A stretch of 64,000 nucleotides of DNA from Pedobacter rhizosphaerae (lineage in GTDB: Bacteria; Bacteroidota; Bacteroidia; Sphingobacteriales; Sphingobacteriaceae): NCBI RefSeq assembly GCF_900111155.1, contig NZ_FOGG01000020.1, positions 1 through 64,000 on the forward strand, given 5' to 3'. Positions 42,607-51,957 of this stretch are shown in pieces. Below the pieces are notes generated by a model that saw only the letters and a list, made by a program, of their open reading frames with translations, had not been told where the DNA came from and did not search any database. Numbering within the stretch: the stretch's first letter is position 1; every line of letters begins with the position of its first letter. A program made the position numbers and the translations under genes.

Positions 42607-43425
42607 ATGTCTTTACCCAAAGTCTCGATAGACCTTCCCCTAATATTAGAACCTTATAAACTTTCCCTGGTATTGTCAGGACTTGATGTGTTTTACAGCG
42701 AAATTATAGTGCCGGATTCTGTGCAGTTTGTAGAGATTTGGAATAGGCAGATGATGCCGGTAACCCTTTATACATTTGAAGATGATTTAAAAGACTATCA
42801 GCGTTCATTCGGTCTTGATGAGAGAAAAATAGAACCTGATAATTTTATTGCAGGTCTTTATCTATTGCAGAAAGCATATAAAAAAGGGATGGTCAGTCTT
42901 TTTCGAACGGATAAGTTTGTTGCGGACGGCCAGGATTTTCTCCATACAGATAAATATTTTAATCAGTTTTATAATGTCATGGGGGATAAATATGTGATCA
43001 ATACGGATATGCCGATTACCCTTGAGGGAATGTTGGGATATGAGCTTAACACGGGAACTAAAGCTATTTTTGGGGATGATTTGTTTGCGAAATATTTAAG
43101 TGAGCTCCGTATTTATGAAGATTTGCAAACAGTGGACTCATTAGAGAAAGACAAGAATTTGGATTTTTTTCTGCGGAGCCCCCAAAGTTCTTCGGTAGAT
43201 GAGCTGATAGAGTTTGTGTTAAATAAGCAGTTCTATGAACAATCAGCATTGAAAATATTCTCTTCAAAGTCCCTGCTGGAAAGAAATAAAGATATTGCAC
43301 TGAATACCTTAGAGTTTTCATCAACGCTTATGCTCGATGCTATGGCTTTCAATGGCCTTCCCATAAGTTCCGGTGTTGCTTTTGCCTATAAGGTTGGTAA
43401 GCGGATTTTTAAAAGAAGTCCTTAG
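42607..43425 (+). CDS. Hypothetical protein upstream of Septu-like pair
   Basis: 272 residues, starting ATG after ACTAAATATAAA. No signal peptide or membrane helix stands out and no family is recognised. Segments include LVLSGLDVFYSEIIVPDSVQFVEIWN, FIAGLYLLQKAYKKGMVSLFRTDKF and a C-terminal FNGLPISSGVAFAYKVGKRIFKRSP. It lies 158 bases upstream of the ATPase gene on the same strand and could be a third component of that defence pair. Confidence 0.7.
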   Translation: MSLPKVSIDLPLILEPYKLSLVLSGLDVFYSEIIVPDSVQFVEIWNRQMMPVTLYTFEDDLKDYQRSFGLDERKIEPDNFIAGLYLLQKAYKKGMVSLFRTDKFVADGQDFLHTDKYFNQFYNVMGDKYVINTDMPITLEGMLGYELNTGTKAIFGDDLFAKYLSELRIYEDLQTVDSLEKDKNLDFFLRSPQSSSVDELIEFVLNKQFYEQSALKIFSSKSLLERNKDIALNTLEFSSTLMLDAMAFNGLPISSGVAFAYKVGKRIFKRSP

Positions 43426-43583
43426 TAGTAATGTGAGGTTCCTTTTGCCGATTTTATATTTTAATTCGCAGTATTCATAGTTTGTATTCCAAGATTTCGG
43501 GTAATATTCAAACATTAAGATTTGATTTTTATGTGTAATATGTTGGACCATCAGTCAGATCATTTAAAATTAATTAATGCAAC

Positions 43584-45965
43584 ATGTCTAATATAAAAAA
43601 AAACGAAGTCAAAGGAGTATTCAGGTTTCTGGCCATAAGACCTCTTGAGGGATGCGACGAACGCTATCGTAAGAATCTCAAGAGCGGTACGATCTATCAG
43701 TTTTATAACCAATACATTTTTGATCTGGATAAAACTGCCGGGGCTAGCGGATCTGCTAAAATTTTAAAAGTTTCGGTCCCGGAAACACCGATGGATAGTT
43801 TGTACAATACAACCTCGGGTGATGATCGCCCGATTGCCGTAAATGTTTCGGCAGTGGTAGGCAGAAATGGATCAGGAAAAAGTACTTTGATTGAACTGCT
43901 TTTTGCAGCGGTGTATCTTTTTTCTTCCGAGTTGGGTGTTCTTCCAACACCTGAGGATAATGAAAAAGAGGAGGAACGTCTCCAAGCTGAGCTTGATGCC
44001 AATCCAAATGGTGAAAGGGAAAAGCTGGAGGAAGAAAAACTTAATCAACGCCTCGATGAAATATTGCAGCAAGAAAATATCGTAAAGAAAGTCAATGAGC
44101 TGAAAAATGCTATAGGGGAATCTTTGAATGAGAAGTCTAAAATCCAGAATGAACTTGGTTGGCTGAAGAGAAAAATATCGGAACTTCAATCCGCACAAAA
44201 GGAATTATCAGCAATGCAAGCTGGTTTAAGGGTGGAGCTCATTTATCAGATTGCAAATCAGGTGTTTGTCTTAAGGATCGATGAGGGGCAGCAAGGTGCA
44301 CAGTGCAGACTTGAGCTAATTGAAAGTAATTTGCCAAAAACTGCCTCGGATATTGACACCAAATTACTTAATAGTGGCAGCTATCAGAAGAAATTGGGAG
44401 AAGCTTTTTTTTATAATGTATCGGTAAACTATTCTCATTACTCGCTCAATGCGAGTAAGATGGGCGGATGGATCAATTTGCTTTTCCATAAGAATGATGG
44501 TTATAAGACGCCGCTGGTAATCAATCCCATGAGAACAAATGGCAATTTTAAAATCAATGATGAGATCTTGCGTGCAAAATACCGCTTGCTTTCCAATTTG
44601 ATGATCGAGCGAAAAATCTCTAAAGAGAAGCAGATTTACCTTACGGAAAAACAATATGTATCAAAGATTCGTTTTACGCTCATTAAGGATAAGGTAGGAG
44701 AAGAATCCATAAAACGAGGCTCAAATATAACCTCTGGCACTTCGGATTTAGATATTATTACCAACAATGTTTTTGCAGAATTGGGAATTGAAGATCAAAA
44801 AATACTGATGTCAAATCAACATCCTTTTCAATCAGAAATGGATAAGTATGCGATTAAAAAAGTGAAAAAGATTGCAGACCAGTACGATGAATACAAAGGT
44901 TTTAGAAAATCTAACAATACCCCGTCGGAGGTTGATTACGATCAAATCACCAAAAACTTGCTTGAAGAGGAAAGCCATGTTGCCTTCAAACTTAAGCAAT
45001 TGGTCAATTTTTTTAGATATAGTAGTTTGGATTCCAAGGAAAACGCCTTCAAACAAAGAAATGCCCTTGATCAATATGACTTCACGCTTGAAGATTTGGT
45101 AAAGTGGGCTAAAGATGCTACAACAGAGAATATGGTTATGCATTTGCCGCCCTCATTTTTTGATATTGAAATTTATTTACAAGAAAAGGATGCTGAATCG
45201 GAATCGCCATTCAGTTCGCTCAGTTCAGGGGAACAGCAGCTTATCCACGCCTCACAGTCGGTGATTTATCATATCAACAATATCAATTCAGTGACTGGAA
45301 GCCGGTTCGATCGGGTCAAGTACAGGAATATCAATATTATCTATGATGAAATCGAACTTTACTTCCACCCAGAGTATCAAAGGCAATTCATATCACGAAT
45401 TATCAGATCGCTAAAGAGTGTACACCTTGGAAAAAAGAGCCATATCAATGCAATTAATTTTCTTTTTTTAACCCATTCACCATTTATCCTCTCTGATATT
45501 CCAAGCAGTAATATCCTGTTTTTGCAGAGCGATGCGGTTCCAGAGACCGATATCAGCGCCTTTAAAACTTTCGGTGCAAATATCCATGACCTGTTGCAGC
45601 TGAGTTTTTTCTTAAAAGATGGTTCTATGGGTGAATTTGCGCGGCACAAGATAAACGAAACGATCAGCTTTATTAATTATAAGCGGCTCAACAATGAGCT
45701 ATTAAATTTCAAAGAAGAGCTATCCATTGACGAAAAGGACCTTAAAGATAACATAAAAGAGCAGTTAAGTATTCTTTCAAGGAACTCAATCAATTTGGAC
45801 TTAAGTTTTCACCGGGCTTTGGTCTCCCAAATTGATGAGCCTCTGCTTAGAACTAAACTGCAAGAGATGCTCGGCGAAATCGACAATCAGTACCGGATAG
45901 ATGAGCTTTCCAAAAAAATTGAGCAGTTGGAAAAAGAAAAATTAACACTCGAGAAAAATGCTTAG
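43584..45965 (+). CDS. SMC-like AAA ATPase (Septu PtuA-like)
   Basis: 793 residues. Walker A is GRNGSGKST (93-101). A coiled-coil segment (about 115-215, rich in EEERLQAEL and KSKIQNELGWLKRKISELQSAQKELS-type heptads) splits the ATPase. The signature motif is SSGEQQL, Walker B is INIIYDEIELYFHP and the H-loop region contains LFLTHSPFILSDIP. This is an ABC-type AAA_21-like ATPase as used in Septu, Gabija-type and related systems. It overlaps the HNH nuclease gene by 8 bases. The start ATG follows an A/T-rich leader. Function: nucleotide-gated control of the partner nuclease. Confidence 0.8.
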   Translation: MSNIKKNEVKGVFRFLAIRPLEGCDERYRKNLKSGTIYQFYNQYIFDLDKTAGASGSAKILKVSVPETPMDSLYNTTSGDDRPIAVNVSAVVGRNGSGKSTLIELLFAAVYLFSSELGVLPTPEDNEKEEERLQAELDANPNGEREKLEEEKLNQRLDEILQQENIVKKVNELKNAIGESLNEKSKIQNELGWLKRKISELQSAQKELSAMQAGLRVELIYQIANQVFVLRIDEGQQGAQCRLELIESNLPKTASDIDTKLLNSGSYQKKLGEAFFYNVSVNYSHYSLNASKMGGWINLLFHKNDGYKTPLVINPMRTNGNFKINDEILRAKYRLLSNLMIERKISKEKQIYLTEKQYVSKIRFTLIKDKVGEESIKRGSNITSGTSDLDIITNNVFAELGIEDQKILMSNQHPFQSEMDKYAIKKVKKIADQYDEYKGFRKSNNTPSEVDYDQITKNLLEEESHVAFKLKQLVNFFRYSSLDSKENAFKQRNALDQYDFTLEDLVKWAKDATTENMVMHLPPSFFDIEIYLQEKDAESESPFSSLSSGEQQLIHASQSVIYHINNINSVTGSRFDRVKYRNINIIYDEIELYFHPEYQRQFISRIIRSLKSVHLGKKSHINAINFLFLTHSPFILSDIPSSNILFLQSDAVPETDISAFKTFGANIHDLLQLSFFLKDGSMGEFARHKINETISFINYKRLNNELLNFKEELSIDEKDLKDNIKEQLSILSRNSINLDLSFHRALVSQIDEPLLRTKLQEMLGEIDNQYRIDELSKKIEQLEKEKLTLEKNA

Positions 45966-46968
45966 TATCCCGCGTCCGCAAAAGGAACACCTTAAAGAAT
46001 ATGTTGACCTTGTCCTTTTGGCAATCAAAGGTAGGATGCTTAAGAATTCTTCTACCTATTTCGATAATAATGTCTTTTCGGATCAGCTACTTGAGGAAAT
46101 TCTGTCTGCTGAACCAGAAAATATGATGGACATCAATACGAAGGTCATGGGTTTGTTGATTCCTGATTATGATCCAGATAAATTTGAAGAATTCCTCAAA
46201 ATAAGGTCAAAGAGCACGCAATCAGATTCTGATAAGAACTTTTTGGAAGAGCACAGCGTTTATAATGCTTACCAGGATGTGCCAAAGCTATTCGATTATA
46301 ATGCGATCATTTCAAGAAATAAAAAGAATTCATACTATCTTGCTGCAAAAATTGGCCGTAATACCTGTACATATTGCAACCGGTTATATACGAATACGAT
46401 CACAGGAATTGGAGCACCTCCACGTCCCGAACAACAACCTCAGTTACCAATTGTGAAACATGTGGCGAGAGCACAGTTTGATCACTGGTTTTCCAAATCC
46501 AGGTATCCTTTGCTTGCGCTTTCTTACTACAATCTCATTCCTAGCTGCGGAATATGCAACCAGATTAAAAGCGATAAAAACTTTCAATTGGATACGCATT
46601 TTCACCCTTATGCTGAAAATCAACTCGAAAGATTTACTTTCAATTACCGTCACCAGGATCTTAAAACCTTGAATGTTAAGATTGATTCGGCAACGAGCAG
46701 AATCGCCGCCAATATAAAAGAACTAAAAATCGAAGAAGCTTACGATGTACATTCCCCTTTAGAGCTTCGTGATTTGCTAGATCTGCGCTATAAGTATCCG
46801 GATAATTATATCAGCAAGCTACTAAAGAGTACATTACCGGATCTGCCCTTAAGTCCTTCAGAGGCCAAACGTCTTATTTTTGGTATCGAAGAAGATCCTA
46901 AAAATTATCACCAAAGGCCGTTCAGTAAATTCAAGAATGATATCCTTGGAAGATTAGAAAATGAATAG
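45958..46968 (+). CDS. HNH endonuclease (Septu PtuB-like)
   Basis: 336 residues. The HNH core is C137-T-Y-C140, then FDHWFSKSRYP (D175-H176), N192 in YYNLIPSC and C197-GIC200-N201-QIK204, forming a zinc-supported HNH fold. The N-terminal 130 residues and the C-terminal helix-rich part are not recognised. Direct overlap with an SMC-like ATPase gene is the Septu arrangement (PtuA-PtuB). It would nick or cut nucleic acid when released by the ATPase. The protein is longer than typical PtuB, so it may belong to a related rather than identical system. Confidence 0.82.
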   Translation: MLSIPRPQKEHLKEYVDLVLLAIKGRMLKNSSTYFDNNVFSDQLLEEILSAEPENMMDINTKVMGLLIPDYDPDKFEEFLKIRSKSTQSDSDKNFLEEHSVYNAYQDVPKLFDYNAIISRNKKNSYYLAAKIGRNTCTYCNRLYTNTITGIGAPPRPEQQPQLPIVKHVARAQFDHWFSKSRYPLLALSYYNLIPSCGICNQIKSDKNFQLDTHFHPYAENQLERFTFNYRHQDLKTLNVKIDSATSRIAANIKELKIEEAYDVHSPLELRDLLDLRYKYPDNYISKLLKSTLPDLPLSPSEAKRLIFGIEEDPKNYHQRPFSKFKNDILGRLENE

Positions 46969-47134
46969 GCTACACTGTGTTTTCCTTGGAAGCAAGTAAG
47001 GCTAAATAATGTAACGACGCTGGCGATTTTTTTGCTTTTACTGTGAGTGAAGCGAAGCTAAATCTTTATTTAACCATTGTTAGCATCGATATTGGCAACG
47101 GATAATATTTTATGCGTTTGTAGGTTAGTGATCG

Positions 47135-47554
47135 CTAATAATTATAGCGATTATTCATTGATGGTGAGTATTTTAGTGTAAGCCAGTTCATTTCCTCTTT
47201 CCAACAAAATTCAAAGCAGCACTTCCATAGTTCTCTAACGTTTTCGATTACGGCCCCTGTACAGTAACGGTGATCAAAGCCAAGGCTTCTAAGTTCATCT
47301 TTGCGGACATGCTTTACTTCTCCTTCTTTCAAGTTGGCCAAATCGTATTGCAGCAAAATCCTATAGTTGTTTTTGATGGTCTGGATTACTTGGGGAAAGC
47401 GTTTGTTCTCTTCTGCACGCTGTGCTGACCGGATTCGGCTGTTGTAGTTGTTTTTACAATCCACGTTGCAGAAGATTTTTCCTGCTCTGCCGAGCAGTGG
47501 CTTCTCGCAGTAACGGCAATGTGGTTTTTCTGTGAAGTTTAGTTCTTGGTTCAT
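47135..47554 (-). CDS. Zinc-ribbon protein
   Basis: 139 residues. C13-R-Y-C16 and C29-x3-C33 (FCNVDCKNNYNSR) form a four-cysteine zinc ribbon, followed by a charged helical region and the C-terminal FDHRYCTGAVIENVRELWKCCFEF. Similar proteins are scattered in Bacteroidota genomes next to mobile genes; no function is known to me. It faces the RadC-like fusion gene (divergent promoters in the 160-base gap). Confidence 0.75.
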   Translation of the reverse strand: MNQELNFTEKPHCRYCEKPLLGRAGKIFCNVDCKNNYNSRIRSAQRAEENKRFPQVIQTIKNNYRILLQYDLANLKEGEVKHVRKDELRSLGFDHRYCTGAVIENVRELWKCCFEFCWKEEMNWLTLKYSPSMNNRYNY

Positions 47555-47714
47555 AGTGTTTTGTGTTGTTTCTTAACTGTTTCCGGTATCTAATATCGGA
47601 TAATTTTTTTGGGAAACTGTTGTTCATTTTAGCTATCAGATAATGTGATTTTTTCTGCTGTTAATTTTTGGATGAGCACCCAATTTTGATGCCGGATATT
47701 AAATCAAAAACATT

Positions 47715-48293
47715 ATGAAAACTAACATTTTAACATCGGAAAGCTTCTCACGTGGAAGAAAAAACTATTATCTGGATTATAAACAGGCCCGGAACCGAAG
47801 TAATTATATCAGCCTTACCCTGAGTGAAGCGCAGCTTGGCAGCGGGTTTGTCCGTCAGTCGATCCCTGTGTTCGAGGAAGATTTTGAAGTCTTTATAGGA
47901 AGTTTATGCTCTTTGTTGGCGGCGGTTGCACATTTTGGGAAGAAATATGAATCGGTGCAGGATATGTGGGCATCCAGACAGTCGAGCTTTGGAGAGATGG
48001 GAAGTGGTATCAAAGGGATGGAGGAAAGGGAGAGGCCAAGGGAAAAAATGCTGGAGAGGGGCTCTGCTATGATGACTGATACCGAACTGCTTGCAATGCT
48101 GATAGGTTCGGGAACACCAAATGAATCGGCGATTGATCTTGCGCATAGGATATTGCAGAGTGTGGAATGGAGGCTCGGGGGACTGGCTGCACTGGATTTT
48201 CCTGGTCTATGCCGTTTTGCAGGTATGGGTATTGCCAAATCTTCATCAATTATGGCGGCGATGGAACTTGGTAGACGCTTGGGAAGTCTTTGA
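47715..48293 (+). CDS. PUR (DUF3276) domain fused to a RadC/UPF0758 N-terminal domain
   Basis: 192 residues. Residues 1-80 (RGRKNYYLDYKQARNRSNYISLTLSEA...FEVFIGSLCSLL) match the single-strand nucleic-acid-binding PUR/DUF3276 domain of Bacteroidota. Residues about 100-192 (ERPREKMLERGSAMMTDTELLAMLIGSGT...GMGIAKSSSIMAAMELGRRL) match the helix-hairpin-helix half of RadC/UPF0758 proteins. The JAB metallopeptidase-like half that normally follows is absent, and the next 100 bases do not encode it. A fused DNA-binding protein is the likely result. It ends before a good terminator. Confidence 0.82.
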   Translation: MKTNILTSESFSRGRKNYYLDYKQARNRSNYISLTLSEAQLGSGFVRQSIPVFEEDFEVFIGSLCSLLAAVAHFGKKYESVQDMWASRQSSFGEMGSGIKGMEERERPREKMLERGSAMMTDTELLAMLIGSGTPNESAIDLAHRILQSVEWRLGGLAALDFPGLCRFAGMGIAKSSSIMAAMELGRRLGSL

Positions 48294-48310
48294 GGCATAT
48301 TTGTTTACCT

Positions 48311-48337
48311 ACCCTGGTTTTGCCAGGGTTTTCTTTA
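48311..48337 (+). terminator. Intrinsic terminator after the PUR-RadC gene
   Basis: ACCCTGG (48311-48317), loop TTTTG, CCAGGGT (48323-48329), then TTTCTTT. A perfect seven-pair stem, 17 bases after the stop codon. Confidence 0.8.
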
Positions 48338-48547
48338 ATTGTCATTACTAGATGTGTTGCTATAGCCCTTTGCTTTTGAAAAATCATAAACCGCTTTACC
48401 TAGATCTCTGGTATTCTTAAAGTTTTTAGCTTTGGTGGAATAATTGAGGTCAATGGTCATTTGATAGTTAACCTTTATGTGAGAAATATTTATTTCTCGA
48501 ATAACAGTTATGGCCTTGTTTGGTATTGGTATTCGTAAGTTGGTCAA
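48335..48547 (-). CDS. Weak small ORF
   Basis: 70 residues without recognised family (IPNKAITVIREINISHIKVNYQ..., C-terminus KAVYDFSKAKGYSNTSSNDN). The composition is plausible for an AT-rich gene, but there is no context or start-site support. It fills the otherwise empty stretch 48294-48750. Confidence 0.25.
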   Translation of the reverse strand: MTNLRIPIPNKAITVIREINISHIKVNYQMTIDLNYSTKAKNFKNTRDLGKAVYDFSKAKGYSNTSSNDN

Positions 48548-48750
48548 TAAGTGTTATTTTTCCCCCTTCTTCTATAAATAGAACATATCTGTTCATGATC
48601 GAAATTTCGTTTTTTAGGTGAATTGATGAGTGAACTTTATTCAGAGCTTTACTCTTTTGCCAGAAGCAGGTTTTTTTACTTTTTTGAAATGATTCAGGTA
48701 TTTAAATAAGTCTAATTTGGGCAGTCTTTCTTTAATGCTTCACCGTTCAA

Positions 48751-49319
48751 CTAATTGATGCAGCCTAGGGACGCCATTTCCCAGCCTTGCTCCGGTAGGT
48801 AGTGAAATCTTTTGTGATTTATACCTAATTGACGAGCTTGTTGTTCGATGTCACGGATTTCTTTTGAGAAGATCGACTTACGATTGCCGGATAGTAGAGT
48901 GAAAAATACCTGCTCTGGTTTTTTACACTTAAGGAAATTCTTAATCTGCGTTGTATTCCATTTGATATCTTTGAAAGTTTCCAGATCTTTCACCGACCAG
49001 ATTTTTATGCGATGATCTATTTGCTCCAAATCAGCATCCTTCACAGAAATGATTAGATCAGTAAAGCCGGTTTTGTGTTTTTTACAAAAATTAACCATCA
49101 TTTCTCTATCTTCACGATTGGACCCATAAATGGTATCTCCAAAAAAGGTACTAACCGCATCCCAGAAATATGCGCTTCGACCATAGAAATATCCGCGTTG
49201 TTTGCATCAGGCCTATCCCATAGTGGATTAAATGTGCCGACAAACAGATATTCGACTTCCCAGTTAGGAAAAAGAGAGTCGGTTAAGTGAAGTCCAAGAA
49301 AACGGTGTGGGCATGGCAT
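48751..49319 (-). pseudogene. Frameshifted uracil-DNA-glycosylase-superfamily gene
   Basis: The first frame (49319 down) reads YLFVGTFNPLWDRPDANNAD, the start of the UDG-like domain. After GAT (about 49187-49189 on the plus strand) the family-like continuation YFYGRSAYFWDAVSTFFGD is found one base out of frame and runs on through TIYGSNREDREMMVNFC to the stop at 48751. Inserting a single T in GCGGATATTTC restores one frame of about 190 residues. The family acts in base-excision repair or mismatch-related glycosylase roles. This is either a real loss-of-function change or an assembly error. It sits beside the dndB-like gene on the same strand. Confidence 0.75.
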
Positions 49320-49341
49320 TTTAAAAAAAAGTATTTTTTGA

Positions 49342-50667
49342 CTATTGCCTTAAAGCTTCTGCTAATAATGTTCTTCTGTTATCCTCTGGGCCTTTATTCG
49401 GCCAAATTGCTAGGCTTAAATCGAGGTAGAAAATTCGTTTTGATTTACTTGTAAATGGATATCTGGCATTGTCGCTAACGTTTATGTGACCTGCCTTTTG
49501 CAGGTAGCTTTTGTATGTAGCAACTTTATCACGTTCATCATCGGTTTTTACCTCTTTTAAGATGTCCTTTAAAATATCCAGCAAAGCCTGGTATCCAACA
49601 GCTGTATGTAGGATGTTAGTTGGTTTGGTTTCAATGGTTTCAAAATCCCATAAAGAAGCATCATCACGTTGAAATGTTTTTTGGACTGCTTTAAAGTAAG
49701 AATACATAATATCCAGGATCAGCGTATCCCGATCATTGGCATAGTATTTACGAAATGGAAAGTCATCACTAATATTCACTTTAAGGTCTTTTCTTTCTCT
49801 AAAGCGATCTTTCTCTGATTCCCTTAAATTGGTAGAGATAAAATCAATGATTGATTTTACCATTGTCGCTTGTGTTAGTGGGGGACTTTGATTTCGCTCG
49901 TACTTTCCTCCATAAAGTTTGATTCTGTTGTGGAAGGGAGATTCGATAAAACTATTGAGCGTTAAAACGGTCTGCAGGGCCGTTTTTTGTGGTGAATCAT
50001 CGGTTCGTAGACCAAACAAACTGTATACTAGACTTTGAGGTACGGACTTTTGTGTTCGATTAATTGTTGAGAACACCATAGCCTGAAATTCAAGGGTTGG
50101 ATCAATGAAGAAAGTAACTGGAAGTTGAATCTTTTTTAAATTTTGCAACGCAGTTGTCTTTTTTGCTAAGTCTCTCTTAAAGCGGGCATCGGGCGAGCTT
50201 CTTGCGATCTGGCTAAGATTAATCATTTCCGATTCGAGTTTGGCAATTGCTGCTTCAATTCCTTTGATACGGTGCTGTCCATCAATAATGGTTAAAAATA
50301 CATCTCCGTTTACACGCCGTATTTCACTAAATACTCGTTGGCTTAACTTAATTTCATGGATACCAGGGCTGGTTTCCTCAAAAGTTTCAATAACCGCATT
50401 GGGTATGGCTATTACAAGATTGGTAGGGAAGAGCGCGTCAGGATCGTCTAGCAAAAAGTCTACAATTCGCTCCACCCTTGGGTTTTCCACTTTTCTTTGG
50501 ATGTGATCGTTATATATGGGCTTATTTTCCTCATCATAATTCACAATCAGGCGTTCAGTAAACTTCGTAAAGGTTAGAATTTGTTCAATTGAAAAAATGC
50601 CAAGATAGAACTCTTGATTATTTTGTTCGACCCTTCTGGCTTGAATGGTATTATTAAGATTATCCAT
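49342..50667 (-). CDS. dndB: DGQHR-domain protein, DndB-like
   Basis: 441 residues from the ATG at 50665-50667, which overlaps the previous gene by 8 bases; the frame is open 19 codons further upstream. The DGQHR motif sits in VFLTIIDGQHRIKGIEAAIAKL and the N-terminal RRVEQNNQEFYLGIFSIEQILTFT is typical for DndB-type proteins. DndB is the regulatory and negative-control component of phosphorothioation loci. Position next to the dpt and dnd genes supports that role. Generic DGQHR proteins outside Dnd loci look alike, so the name rests on context as well. Confidence 0.8.
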   Translation of the reverse strand: MDNLNNTIQARRVEQNNQEFYLGIFSIEQILTFTKFTERLIVNYDEENKPIYNDHIQRKVENPRVERIVDFLLDDPDALFPTNLVIAIPNAVIETFEETSPGIHEIKLSQRVFSEIRRVNGDVFLTIIDGQHRIKGIEAAIAKLESEMINLSQIARSSPDARFKRDLAKKTTALQNLKKIQLPVTFFIDPTLEFQAMVFSTINRTQKSVPQSLVYSLFGLRTDDSPQKTALQTVLTLNSFIESPFHNRIKLYGGKYERNQSPPLTQATMVKSIIDFISTNLRESEKDRFRERKDLKVNISDDFPFRKYYANDRDTLILDIMYSYFKAVQKTFQRDDASLWDFETIETKPTNILHTAVGYQALLDILKDILKEVKTDDERDKVATYKSYLQKAGHINVSDNARYPFTSKSKRIFYLDLSLAIWPNKGPEDNRRTLLAEALRQ

Positions 50668-51283
50668 TATCTTCCTCCCCGTATTTGTTTTGCAGATGTT
50701 TTTTGTCCTCTTTTGCTCCATCATTAATCAAATCGGCAAAAGTACTGGTGATGAACTGTTCTTGCAGAAGAAATGAATCGCGGGAAAGTGTGACTGAACA
50801 CCAAACCATAAGTGCTGTCAAGGGAATTTGGACGAATAAAATTGATGGTAGACAGTTAAAAGGGGTTTTAGTAACCTGAAAAACATAAAATATGCCGATC
50901 AGAAATATCAGTAATTTAGACCAATCGTTTATCTTTACTCTAATTGAATAAGTCCTGGTTTTGGCTTTTTCTTCTTCGGATTTGTTGGTTTTAAACAGAT
51001 TTGTGCTTAGTGAGCTCATACGGTTAAAGGCAAACATGGGCAAACTACCATTTACCAAGAGATTAATTACATTAATTAAGGTTACCTGCTTGGGGTCTTT
51101 AAAAAGACAAAAACCAATCATTGAAATTCCAACTAGCATTAATGGGTGGATCAGGTTGGGTAATTTCCAAAGGTCTAAATCATCAGCAATATGTTTTTCG
51201 ATCTTTTCCAAGATAGCGATCTCGGTTTTCCGGAAGATAATTTTTCGTATTGAAAAAAAGTTTTTAAGTGTGTCCCTATCCAT
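50660..51283 (-). CDS. Hypothetical membrane protein in the dndB unit
   Basis: 207 residues from the ATG at 51281-51283 (MDRDTLKNFF). About four hydrophobic segments: LIHPLMLVGISMIGFCLF, VINLLVNGSLPMFAF, KLLIFLIGIFYVFQV and SILFVQIPLTALMVWCSVTL. The ends are charged and cytoplasmic by the positive-inside rule. It is co-transcribed with the dndB-like gene. No family is recognised; a membrane protein is not a standard Dnd component. Confidence 0.7.
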   Translation of the reverse strand: MDRDTLKNFFSIRKIIFRKTEIAILEKIEKHIADDLDLWKLPNLIHPLMLVGISMIGFCLFKDPKQVTLINVINLLVNGSLPMFAFNRMSSLSTNLFKTNKSEEEKAKTRTYSIRVKINDWSKLLIFLIGIFYVFQVTKTPFNCLPSILFVQIPLTALMVWCSVTLSRDSFLLQEQFITSTFADLINDGAKEDKKHLQNKYGEEDNG

Positions 51284-51686
51284 GGTTAATTTGTGTGGAA
51301 ATTGAACTCGATGGAATTTTAGGATCACCATTTAATGTTTTAAAAATGGAATTATTCATGAACTGAGCATTTAGAATTTTTCAAATATAGTTTTTTATGA
51401 CATTGAAATCAAATGTGGTTTGTTTACTCATTTCTTAAAATTTTTATAATCGCAAAAGTTGGTTAATAGCGCCTGTGACTTTAAATTGGAAGAGTGAAAT
51501 ATCTGTTTTGATATTTTGTAATATTTGCTCTCATTTTTTCAGGGCGGTCTATTTGGAGCTTAAAATTGCATCACAGCAAGATTGATCGATCTATTATAAT
51601 CATATTCCCTATTGGATTAAAGACACTCTAGAGCGGTAATTTACCTTGGTTTATTTTGCAACATTTGTTAAAACCTAATTTAATAA
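51284..51686. other. Divergent promoter region of the dnd/dpt locus
   Basis: About 400 AT-rich bases between the minus-strand membrane protein/dndB unit and the plus-strand XRE-dptFGH unit. Both promoters must lie here, and the XRE protein probably binds here, but no clear palindrome or -33/-7 pair was found. Confidence 0.5.
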
Positions 51687-51929
51687 ATGAAGGAAATATC
51701 AAGTGAGGAAAAGCGGCTTCTAATCAACCTGGCTAACAGGATTAAGTCGCTGCGGATTGAAAAAGGATATTCCAACTATGAACATTTTGCCAATGATAGT
51801 GGCATATCCCGTACCCAATATGGCCGGTATGAGCAGGGCGATAATCTCAAATTTTTAACGCTTTGCAAGGTATTGGACGGACTTGGAATTACACTAAAAG
51901 AATTTTTTAGTGAGGGTTTCGATCACTAA
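51687..51929 (+). CDS. XRE-family HTH regulator of the dpt locus
   Basis: 80 residues, one HTH domain: LLINLANRIKSLRIEKGYSNYEHFANDSGISRTQYGRYEQGDNLKFLTLCKVLDGLGITLKEFF. Typical small Bacteroidota XRE protein. It stands 28 bases before dptF on the same strand and divergent to the dndB unit, so it probably controls both. Confidence 0.88.
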   Translation: MKEISSEEKRLLINLANRIKSLRIEKGYSNYEHFANDSGISRTQYGRYEQGDNLKFLTLCKVLDGLGITLKEFFSEGFDH

Positions 51930-51957
51930 AATTGGCGCTGTTTAACTTAACGCTCTT

